DNA of 26,981 nucleotides from an uncultured Clostridia bacterium (lineage in GTDB: Bacteria > Bacillota > Clostridia > Oscillospirales > Ruminococcaceae): assembly GCA_938014915.1 (NCBI GenBank), contig CALLQQ010000075.1:1-26981 (forward strand), written 5' to 3'. Position numbers and translations under genes: made by a program. Below are positions 6,566-15,500 of the stretch, piece after piece (position 1 is the first letter of the stretch; the number at the start of each line of letters is the position of its first letter). The notes beneath the pieces were generated by a model, which ran no database searches, was not told the DNA's origin, and was given only the letters and a program-made list of their open reading frames with translations.

Positions 6566-7573
6566 TTATAGCCCGTTTGGATTGTTTTTAGCGAATCGCC
6601 ATAAATCTTCACACATTTCATCGAGCCCACGGATTGCCTCCCAGCCGAGTTCATTCTTTGCCTTTGTCGCATCGGCATAGCACTTAGCAATATCGCCCTG
6701 CCTGCGCCCGATTATTTTATACGGTATTTCCACTCCCGATGCTTTTTCAAATGCACGGACTATCTCAAGCACGGAATAGCCATTACCCGTGCCTAGATTA
6801 TAGGTAGCAACACCATTTGAAGCGGCGATTTTATCAAGCGCCTTAACATGCCCTAGCGCCAAATCAGTAACATGGATATAATCACGGACACCAGTGCCGT
6901 CGACAGTATCGAAATCATCGCCGAATACCCTTAGATAATCAAGCTTACCCACTGCGACCTGCGATATGAATGGGAGAAGATTGTTCGGTATCCCATTCGG
7001 GTCCTCCCCGATTTTGCCGCTCTTATGCGCCCCGATCGGGTTAAAATACCTCAGTAGCGCAATACTCCATCTATCGTCAGAAATATATAAATCACGCAGT
7101 ATTTGCTCAATCATCAATTTTGTACTGCCGTATGGATTCGTTGTCGATAATGGGAAATCCTCTTTAATTGGCACCTCTTTCGGCGATCCGTATACTGTTG
7201 CCGATGAACTGAAAACAATGCGGAACACATCATGCTTTGCCATCACTTTACATAGCATGAGTGTGCTAACAATATTATTGTGATAGTATGCAATTGGTTT
7301 TTGCACCGATTCGCCAACTGCTTTGAGCCCTGCGAAATGGATCACCGACTCAATTTTATTCTCGGCAAAAACTTTGTCCAATGCATTTTCATCGATAATA
7401 TCAATCTCATAAAAGGGGAAGTCCCTCCCCGTAATTTCCTTTACAAGCTCCACTGCCCTTGGCTTCGAATTCGAGAAATTGTCAATAACGACAATATCCT
7501 CCCCTAAATTCAGTAATTCTATACAAGTATGCGTACCGATATATCCTGCACCGCCAGTAATTAAAATAGCCAT
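6566..7573 (-). CDS. galE: UDP-glucose 4-epimerase
   Basis: A 335-residue short-chain dehydrogenase/reductase enzyme that interconverts UDP-glucose and UDP-galactose, supplying precursors for surface polysaccharides and galactose use. It has the NAD-binding GGAGYIG (7-13), DNFSNS (31-36), the catalytic Ser124 of SSSATVYG and the Tyr148-xxx-Lys152 pair in NPYGSTK, followed by RYFNPIGAH and the C-terminal GRRQGDIAKCYAD typical of GalE. Length is normal. The ATG start follows AGGAGG. A promoter is visible at 7608-7636. The gap to the ymdB-like gene is only 41 bases with no terminator seen, so the two are likely transcribed together. No other Leloir genes are in the window, so the physiological direction cannot be judged. 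Confidence 0.96.
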   Translation of the reverse strand: MAILITGGAGYIGTHTCIELLNLGEDIVVIDNFSNSKPRAVELVKEITGRDFPFYEIDIIDENALDKVFAENKIESVIHFAGLKAVGESVQKPIAYYHNNIVSTLMLCKVMAKHDVFRIVFSSSATVYGSPKEVPIKEDFPLSTTNPYGSTKLMIEQILRDLYISDDRWSIALLRYFNPIGAHKSGKIGEDPNGIPNNLLPFISQVAVGKLDYLRVFGDDFDTVDGTGVRDYIHVTDLALGHVKALDKIAASNGVATYNLGTGNGYSVLEIVRAFEKASGVEIPYKIIGRRQGDIAKCYADATKAKNELGWEAIRGLDEMCEDLWRFAKNNPNGL

Positions 7574-7607
7574 TATACAGTCCTCCTAATATTTTGTTGC
7601 CAATTAA

Positions 7608-7636
7608 ATTATAGTGCAAGATACAGTAATAGTCAA
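7608..7636 (-). promoter_or_regulatory. Sigma-A-like promoter of galE
   Basis: On the minus strand TTGACT (7631-7636), 17 bases, then TATAAT (7608-7613). The start would be near 7601, giving a leader of about 28 bases. Confidence 0.7.
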
Positions 7637-7681
7637 TAGCCGTCGCTTCACCAGGGTAGTTAAATATATAATACATTACCC

Positions 7682-7710
7682 TTTATTTTCTTGTTAAAAT
7701 CGTGTATAAT
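7682..7710 (+). promoter_or_regulatory. Possible promoter of the HD-domain operon
   Basis: A perfect TATAAT (7705-7710) stands 17 bases after a weak TTTATT (7682-7687). It is divergent from the galE promoter. Confidence 0.45.
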
Positions 7711-7753
7711 ATATGTTGAGAATGAACTTATATTAGCGAAAGGAAATAACTAT

Positions 7754-8419
7754 ATGAGTCATGTTACTTATAAATATATAAAGAGTAATCCCGATATCAA
7801 TATCTATATTACTAAATCCGATGAGGCTCTGCGTGCTATGGGTTATACGGAACATTCATATGCCCATGTGGAAAAGGCCGCACATACTGCACACATGATA
7901 CTCACTACACTCGGCTTCCCCGAACGTGATGCGGAGCTTGCGGCGATCGCCGCTTATATGCACGATATTGGGAATGTCGTCAACCGTATCGACCATGCGC
8001 AAAGCGGCGCCGTTATGGCATTCCGCCTGCTCGATAATTTGAGTATGCCGGCGCATGAGATCGCATCAATTATTAGCGCTATCGGCAATCACGATGAGAA
8101 AACCGCCCTGCCGATTAATGCAATCGCAGCGGCACTAATTCTAGCCGATAAAACCGATGTTCGCCGCTCAAGGGTGAGGAATACCGACGTCCTAACCTTC
8201 GATATTCATGATAGGGTGAATTATGCGGTTGAGAAATCAAGCCTTGATTTCAATGAAGATAATACAGCCCTGATAATGTCCATCACCATCGATACAGAAA
8301 TATCGTCCGTAATGGAGTATTTTGAAATCTTCCTTGATAGAATGGTTCTTTGTAAAAAGGCGGCTGAATATCTTGAAGTGCATTTTGGTTTGAAAATTAA
8401 CGGCTCCAACATACTTTAA
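7754..8419 (+). CDS. HD-domain phosphohydrolase
   Basis: A 221-residue HD-superfamily metal-dependent phosphohydrolase. The metal-ligand pattern is present: His38 in SYAHVEKAA, the His70-Asp71 doublet in YMHDIGN, His81 in IDHAQSGA, His113-Asp114 in GNHDEK and Asp132 in LADKTD. I chose the ATG at 7754 because it follows AAAGGA by 10 bases; a longer reading from 7691 would overlap the promoter and add 21 unconserved residues. The C-terminal third (about 145-215) has no motif I know. The substrate cannot be inferred: HD proteins act on nucleotides, cyclic dinucleotides and (p)ppGpp among others. The gene is 27 bases before a second HD-domain gene of a different subfamily, and the two share a probable transcript. 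Confidence 0.85.
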   Translation: MSHVTYKYIKSNPDINIYITKSDEALRAMGYTEHSYAHVEKAAHTAHMILTTLGFPERDAELAAIAAYMHDIGNVVNRIDHAQSGAVMAFRLLDNLSMPAHEIASIISAIGNHDEKTALPINAIAAALILADKTDVRRSRVRNTDVLTFDIHDRVNYAVEKSSLDFNEDNTALIMSITIDTEISSVMEYFEIFLDRMVLCKKAAEYLEVHFGLKINGSNIL

Positions 8420-8446
8420 ATTTAATAGCAGAAAGGTAGAAAAATA

Positions 8447-9040
8447 GTGGACGAAAAGAGATTTAAGCAACAGATGAAGTTCCTAGTAGAGGCGGACAAG
8501 ATGAAAACTATCATGCGTCAAACACTACTCATTGATAAGTCAAGACAGGAGAACGATGCTGAACATTCGTGGCATTTTGCATTAATGGCAATGGTATTAT
8601 TCGAATATGCATATTCGCCGAAAGTTGATATGTTGAGAGTGCTTAAAATGGCATTGATACACGATTTAGTAGAAATTTATGCGGGTGATACCTTTGCGTA
8701 TGACGATGTTGGATATGAGGATAAACTCAAACGTGAGGAGGAGGCTGCGGATAAGCTCTTTGGCCTATTGCCGGACGACCAGGGCAAGGAATATCGTGAA
8801 CTGTGGGAGGAATTTGATGAAATGCAAACTCCCGATGCTATTTATGCATCAGCAATTGATAGACTTCAGCCGCTCGTGAACAATTACCTTACCGATGGGC
8901 ATACGTGGAGTTTCCCCGGTGTTGATAGTAGCAAAGTCTATAAAAGAGCATCAAAGATAAAAGAGGCACTACCCGAATTATGGGGCTTTGTCGATCATAT
9001 GTTGCAAGATTCAATTAAAAGAGGACTGCTCAAGGAATAG
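8447..9040 (+). CDS. HD-domain hydrolase of the YfbR/COG1896 type
   Basis: A 197-residue protein resembling the YfbR 5'-deoxynucleotidase group. It has Arg33 and His40 in SRQENDAEHSWH, the His72-Asp73 doublet with Glu76 in ALIHDLVEIYAGD, and Asp138 in SAIDRLQPLVNNY, which correspond to the substrate and metal positions of that group. YfbR removes phosphate from deoxynucleoside 5'-monophosphates; the related HD_3 proteins vary in substrate. The start is GTG at 8447, ten bases after AGAAAGG, and agrees with the conserved N-terminal helix. It is the second gene of a pair with the HD protein at 7754-8419 and ends with TAG just before the bidirectional terminator at 9048. A role in nucleotide pool control is inference. 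Confidence 0.88.
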   Translation: MDEKRFKQQMKFLVEADKMKTIMRQTLLIDKSRQENDAEHSWHFALMAMVLFEYAYSPKVDMLRVLKMALIHDLVEIYAGDTFAYDDVGYEDKLKREEEAADKLFGLLPDDQGKEYRELWEEFDEMQTPDAIYASAIDRLQPLVNNYLTDGHTWSFPGVDSSKVYKRASKIKEALPELWGFVDHMLQDSIKRGLLKE

Positions 9041-9047
9041 CATCTAC

Positions 9048-9084
9048 AAAAAAGTGATACGCATTTTTAGCGTATCACTTTTTT
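9048..9084. terminator. Bidirectional terminator between convergent genes
   Basis: A perfect 15-base stem (9048-9062 with 9070-9084), a seven-base loop, six A on one side and six T on the other. The minus-strand gene at 9083 ends inside the right arm. Confidence 0.9.
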
Positions 9085-9400
9085 ATTTTCTATAATATTG
9101 GTAATATGCCGTTACCGTCTTACGCTCGCCCGTATAAACATCATCACCCGTTATAACGACACCAGCAAGGCTAATTAGCTCGGCGATAACTGCTCCTGCC
9201 TTTTTACAACGAAAAACCTCCCGCCCTTCACACACGATTACAATATCGTTATCGACGATGTTGAGGGCGCCATTCTTTCCTATAAGGCGTTCGCCATAAT
9301 CGGCCGTGTCCCGCTCACTGACATAATTTATAGATCGCTTATCTATTTTAGCAAAGTCGGCCGCTCTGGCTTTGTCCGATTTTCTTCTCCTAAAGAACAT
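9083..9400 (-). CDS. Small soluble protein of unknown function
   Basis: A 105-residue protein with a basic N-terminus (MFFRRRKSDKARAAD) and then a predominantly beta-prone region with NGALNIVDNDIVIVCEGREV, FRCKKAGAVIAELISLAGVVITG and a C-terminal ERKTVTAYYQYYRK. No membrane segment, signal peptide or catalytic motif is seen. The alternation of short hydrophobic strands around residues 45-95 suggests a small beta-sandwich or barrel. The ATG start is preceded by GGTGGTGG. It is a monocistronic gene convergent with the HD pair and divergent from the cyclic glucan synthase gene. I do not recognise the family. Confidence 0.7.
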   Translation of the reverse strand: MFFRRRKSDKARAADFAKIDKRSINYVSERDTADYGERLIGKNGALNIVDNDIVIVCEGREVFRCKKAGAVIAELISLAGVVITGDDVYTGERKTVTAYYQYYRK

Positions 9401-9525
9401 TTATCCACCACCATTCACTTCTATTATGCCATAGAAAGCGAATTTTTTCAATATTCACATTTCGTCCGCATTAAAATGTATATATTTGCTAATACTAAAA
9501 ATAATAAATGTGAGGTGGTACGATA

Positions 9526-12500
9526 ATGATGTCACAATTATATGATATAAGCGATATGCATACAGATATAGACAAAGTCCTGTCAGCTGGGGTCAATGAG
9601 CATGAAATATCGACATTATACCGACAGTTAAAACGCAACTTAAAGAAATTAAAAAACTTTTATAAAAAGGCGGTCTATGCGCCCGAACAAAATGATGTAG
9701 AGCGAATAATCCACGATAATTACTATATGCTCGAACGTGAGGGAAAAACCCTCCTAAAAGCGAATCGGAACGTTCTAATTAACTGCATGGAATCCGACGG
9801 AGTCCGCCTCCCCGTCCTAGGGGAGATTATGATTTTACTAGCATCGGAATTCCCGAAAATGAAAACTGAGATAGTCATTGAGGGCATTAGGTATATTCAG
9901 CGCTCGCAATATGTAACAAGTATGGAGATTGACAATCTTATATGGTCATATCGCTATTCACTTATTAATAGCATTTGCAATAGTGTTGGCAGTGGGGCAT
10001 CGTGCGGTAGAATTCTCTCCCTAATTTCCCTGCTCAGTTTATCGGATACAATTGATTTAAATGAAATCAACTCAGCGGTGAATCCTCTTGAATGCATTTA
10101 CAGAGATGATCCGTCGGGAATATATCCGCAGATGAACGAATCAACAAGATGGTTATATCGGCATAAAACATCTAAAATCGCTCAATTCACTAGCCGTGAT
10201 GAAATAAGTGTAGCGAATGAAATGTTGGCACGGTCGGAACAAGGAGATGATTCGAGACGGCGCCATGTTGGTACTCATATTTATAAAGAATATGACGCAA
10301 TCTTCCCGCAAGGGAGCATTGGGTCATATATATTCTCATTGCTTTTCTTCCCCTTTGCGATTAGCTTTATCCTCAGTGTAACTTTAAAGACTTGGTGGTT
10401 ATTCCCACTTTTATTCATACCAACATATGCACTTGCCAAACCAATTTCAGATTATTTTTGCATGAAGAAGTGTAAGAATGAGCCGTTGCCACGGTTAGAG
10501 TTGAATGGCGAAATTCCAGACAACGCAAAAACACTCGTCGTTATATCGACTTTACTCTATTCGTCTAAGGAATTGCTATCACTGAAGCAGAAGTTGCAAA
10601 AACTCTATTATGCTAATCCATCACCGAATCTAGCATTCTGCATTCTGTGCGATTTACGTGAGGCGAATTCCCCGATTCTTCCCGACGATAGACCTCTTAT
10701 AAAGAGAACTACCAAGTTAATTCGCCATCTGAATAGCGAATTGGGGAATCGATATATTGCCGTTATCAGACAACGCAGCTATGCAAAATCAAGTGGGAAA
10801 TATGAGGGATATGAGCGGAAGCGTGGCGCCATTCAGCAATTGATTAGCTTTATCAAAGGTGGGAATGTTCACCTTGCCGCCTTTGAGGGTGATATGAATT
10901 TCCTAGCGAATGTCAAATATATTTGCGCACTCGATAATGATACAAAGGCATTAATGGATACAGTGCCGGAACTTGTGTCGATTGCATTGCATCCTTTAAA
11001 TGTGCCAGTTGTTCAAGATGGCGTTGTAAAGTCGGGATACGGAATTTTTGCGCCACGAATGATAACGGAACTTGGCTCATCACTCAAGACGCCTTTTTCA
11101 AGAGTAGTTGGCGGAATTGGCGGTAGTGCCGCATATGATAACTTCGGAATCGATATTTATCAAGACGTATTCGGTGAAGGAATCTTCGCTGGAAAAGGTC
11201 TAATTGATGTTGACTTATTCCACTCATTGCTGGGTGGATTCTTCCCCGATAATCGTGTGTTAAGCCATGATATTCTTGAGGGGAATATTATGCGATGCGC
11301 ATATGTAGGCGATGTTCAGTTTTCCGACGGATTCCCCAAAAATGCTGCCTCCTATTATAAACGTGAGCATCGGTGGGTGCGTGGCGATGTGCAGAACATT
11401 CCTTATATCTGCTCACAAATTGAAACTGCTAACGGTAGAATCAAGAATCCCATGAACAGCCTTGCACGATTTAAGTTGCTTGATAATTTCCGCCGCAGCA
11501 TCACACCGGTTATCATATTCCTATGCTTTTTTATTGCTGCATTTTCTCCCCCCATTATAGCGGCTGCAATTACTATCACTGCTATCTTATCGGTGATTAT
11601 GCCGTATTTATTCGGGCTCGTGCCGACAATTATTCGTGGGGGGCTATTCAGCCTATCGCAAAAGCTATATTCTGGAACATTAACTCAAGGGGCGCAATTA
11701 CTTTATCAAGGGTTTTACGCACTTGTTCTACTACCGCAGAATGCCATAATCAATGCCGATGCAACTATCCGTGGATTGTTCCGCCGCTTTATCTCACATA
11801 GGAAAATCCTCGAATGGACAACTGCGTCACAATCCGAACAGAGCGATAATGCCATCGTTTCACAGATTCGCTATTTTGGAATTGCTGGATTGCTCGGCAT
11901 CTCCCTGTTATTCCTCCCTGCAATTGCGTCGAAAATAGCTGGATTAATATTCGCATTAATGATACCAATTATAATCTATTCTGATAATGAATATAAGAGC
12001 CCAAAACATCGCATTACTCCGAGGCAACAACATCAGCTAATATCATATGTTGCTGCTATGTGGCAATTTTACGACGACTTTGCTAGCGAATCCGATAATT
12101 TCCTACCGCCCGATAATGTGCAAACTGCTCCCGTTTACGCCGTCGCACACAGGACATCACCAACGAATATTGGACTGATGCTTTTATCAATTCTAGCGGC
12201 ACGTGATTTTGAATTAATTGATACGGATCTGCTATATGATAGGGTTGATAAGACCCTGACCACGATTGAAAAGCTGGAAAAATGGGAGGGTAATCTCTAC
12301 AACTGGTACGATACTCAAACGCTTGAAGTACTCCCCCCGGCATATGTGTCAAGTGTCGATAGCGGGAATTTCGCTTGCTGTCTAGTTTCATTAAAAGAGG
12401 GGCTCCGTGATTATGTGTCGGAAAATAGAGGAATCCTATCGCTAATTGAACGCATCGAAGATATAATATCCGTGACTAATTTGAACGTATTCTATAATAA

Positions 12501-15500
12501 AGTGAAAAATCTAATTGCGATAGGGTACGATACACAGGAAGATAAATTAAGTGCAAGCCATTATGATTTGCTAATGAGCGAATCACGCATGAGTAGCTAT
12601 TTCGCCGTCGCTAAAAGGCAGGTACCAAAAAAGCATTGGGTATCACTCGGGAGAACTATGGCACGGTTAGGGTCGTATGCTGGGCCAATTTCATGGACGG
12701 GGACAATGTTCGAATACTTCATGCCCGAACTCCTGCTCCACAGTAATGAGGGCTCCCTCTCCTATGAGGGGTTGCGATTCTGCCTACATTGCCAGAAAAA
12801 ACGTGCCCGTGATGCGAATGCTCCATTCGGCATTTCCGAAAGTGGTTATTATGCATTTGACGCACAGCTCAATTATCAATATAAGGCGCACGGAGTGCAA
12901 AAACTCGGGTTAAAGAGGCGGCTAGATGATGAATTAGTCATCTCACCATATTCAAGCTTTTTAACATTATCGCATGATTTTAATTCGTCATACAATAATC
13001 TCGAAAACCTCAAGAAACATGGAATGGTCGGGACTTACGGATTTTATGAGGCGATTGACTATACTGCGTCAAGGGTGGGAAGAAATTGCTCCGCCATTAT
13101 AAAGAGCTTCATGGCGCATCATCTTGGCATGAGTATAATAGCAATTTCAAATGCACTCCACGACAATATTATGCAAAAAAGATTCATGTCCGATAAAAGT
13201 ATGGAGAGCGCCGCAGAGTTGCTCGATGAAAGAGTTATGGTAGGTTCAGTTCTATTTGAAGATATTAATAAAAAAGAACCGCCGAAAAAGAATTCAAGGG
13301 GAACGCCATCCGTTGAAGTAATCGGTTCATTCTTCCCACAACAGCCCCGTGTAAATTTACTTTGCAATGGTGAATACACAAGCATTACAACCGATCTTGG
13401 CATATGCCACGGTATCTATCAAGGCAAGGATACGATTCTACGCACCACTGATATTCTTCGCCGTCCTCAAGGGGCATTCTTCTCCGTTGTCGACGCTGGG
13501 GAGAGTTTTAGCTTCACCTATATGCCTTATAATGATAGGGAGAGTAAGAAAAAAGCTGAACGGACAACGGAATTTACCAGCAGCTTCACCGATTATTATT
13601 GCAATACAAAGACGCTAAGAATGGGAATGAAAGCATATCTTCACCCAAGTTTGCCATGCGAATTTAGGAAGCTTGCTATAAAAAATGCAAGCGGCAGAAA
13701 AAAGAACATTATTCTATCAGCCTATATTGAGCCGGTACTTGCTCGATTTACCGATCATTTTGCTCATCCTGCATTCATGAGATTATTCTTAAAGCAGGAA
13801 TATGATAACAAGCATAAAATCTTCATAATTTCACGTAAGGAAAGGCATAGCGATGACACCACCTATATGGCAATAGGATTCATAGACGATGTGCATTTTT
13901 CCTATTCGATGCGTAGAGAAGATGTGCTAACTCGTCCGTACGGTGTTTTCTCCGCATTCGACAAGGCGGAGGATTTAACAACATCGAATGAGCAAGTCCC
14001 CGATCCATGCGTATTTATAAAGGCGCCGATTCACCTAGATGCCTATGAACAATGTGAGCATACCCTATTTATGTGTATGGCAATGACGAAAGAAGAATTA
14101 TTGTCACGTGTCGCCGAATTGAGGTCCGACAATGCTTGTCACAATATTACAACGAAACCGCCTTTAGTCGCTGATACGATTGAGGGTAGGCTTGCTACAA
14201 CGATTTTACCGCAGTTAATATATAAAAAGCGTGACTGCTCACTGAACCTAAAGGCAATTGAAGAGAACACTCTATCGCCTAGAGAATTGTGGGTGCTTGG
14301 CATTTCGGGCGATTTGCCGATTGTGTTAGTTGAAATCGACAGCACCGTTGAGGATGAGAAGATAACAAGCTATCTTAAATGTCATTCCTCTCTCAAACTT
14401 TGCGGCATCATATTCGATTTAGTTTTTTCCTACAACGATAGAGGCGAATACGAAAGACCGATTCACTCATTTATTGCAAGTCATATAAAAGAGCAACGCA
14501 GTGAGGCATTAGTCGGAATTAATGGCGGTATCCATCTTATTGATTTTACCGCATATGATGAGAAAATCAAAGTGCTATTACAGGCGGCGGCTGTGCATAT
14601 CGCACCGAAGTCGATGATGCGAATTAATCTCCCGTCAATAGAATACACCCCGATTGAATTAAATGAAATGCGCCGCCCCGAAATTGATGCTGGCAAAGAT
14701 AGCAATAAAAGTGTTACTGGCGGGCATTTCACAGATGGCGGATTCGCCATTACTTCACCGCCGCCGCATCCGTGGTGCCATGTCCTTGCGAATCCAGCAT
14801 TCGGCACATTAGTGTCGGATTCCGCGCTTGGATTCACGTGGGCATTCAACTCCCGTGAAAATAAATTGACGCCGTGGTTTAATGACTTAATGACGGACAA
14901 CCGTGGTGAAATGCTCATAGCTAAATTTGACGGCAAATACTATGATTTAGTTGCCGGATCTCTCCCATTCTTCTCACCAACTAGGGCAGTATATGAGGGA
15001 TATGCCGACGATATTTTTGCTAGAACTACCGTCAATGTTGTTCAAGTCGGCTGTAAGAAAAATATCCAGCTAGAAATGCGCAATGACTCCGATAAGGAAG
15101 TAGAAATTGAGCTAGTTTTTTATACGGAACCAACCCTCAATTCCTCAAGGGAACATTCTAGGCAGATTAGCGCCTTTATCGATAGTGATATGCTTATCCT
15201 ACGAAATCCGTTCAACTCCGTTATTGAGGGCTGTATGGCTATTGGCTCAAGTGAGCCGCTTGCAAGCTACACACTCGATAGAACCGCATTTTGGAGTGGC
15301 AAGTGGGAGGAATGTATTCTATCCCCATCTAATGAGCCATGCGGCGCTATCGTCGTTAAGAGAACGATAGCATCGGGGGAAGAAGTCACCATAAATTTCA
15401 TGATGACATTCGCCAAAACGGCAGATGCCGCAGTGCAAATTGCGAAGATGCCCTTATCGGCGATGTTGCTACCGGAAAAAGCAAGTCAGGATAAAGAGCA

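Noticed and set aside
7691..7753. A longer N-terminus for the first HD-domain protein
   Set aside because: It would overlap the promoter, and the ATG at 7754 has a proper binding site and fits the domain start.
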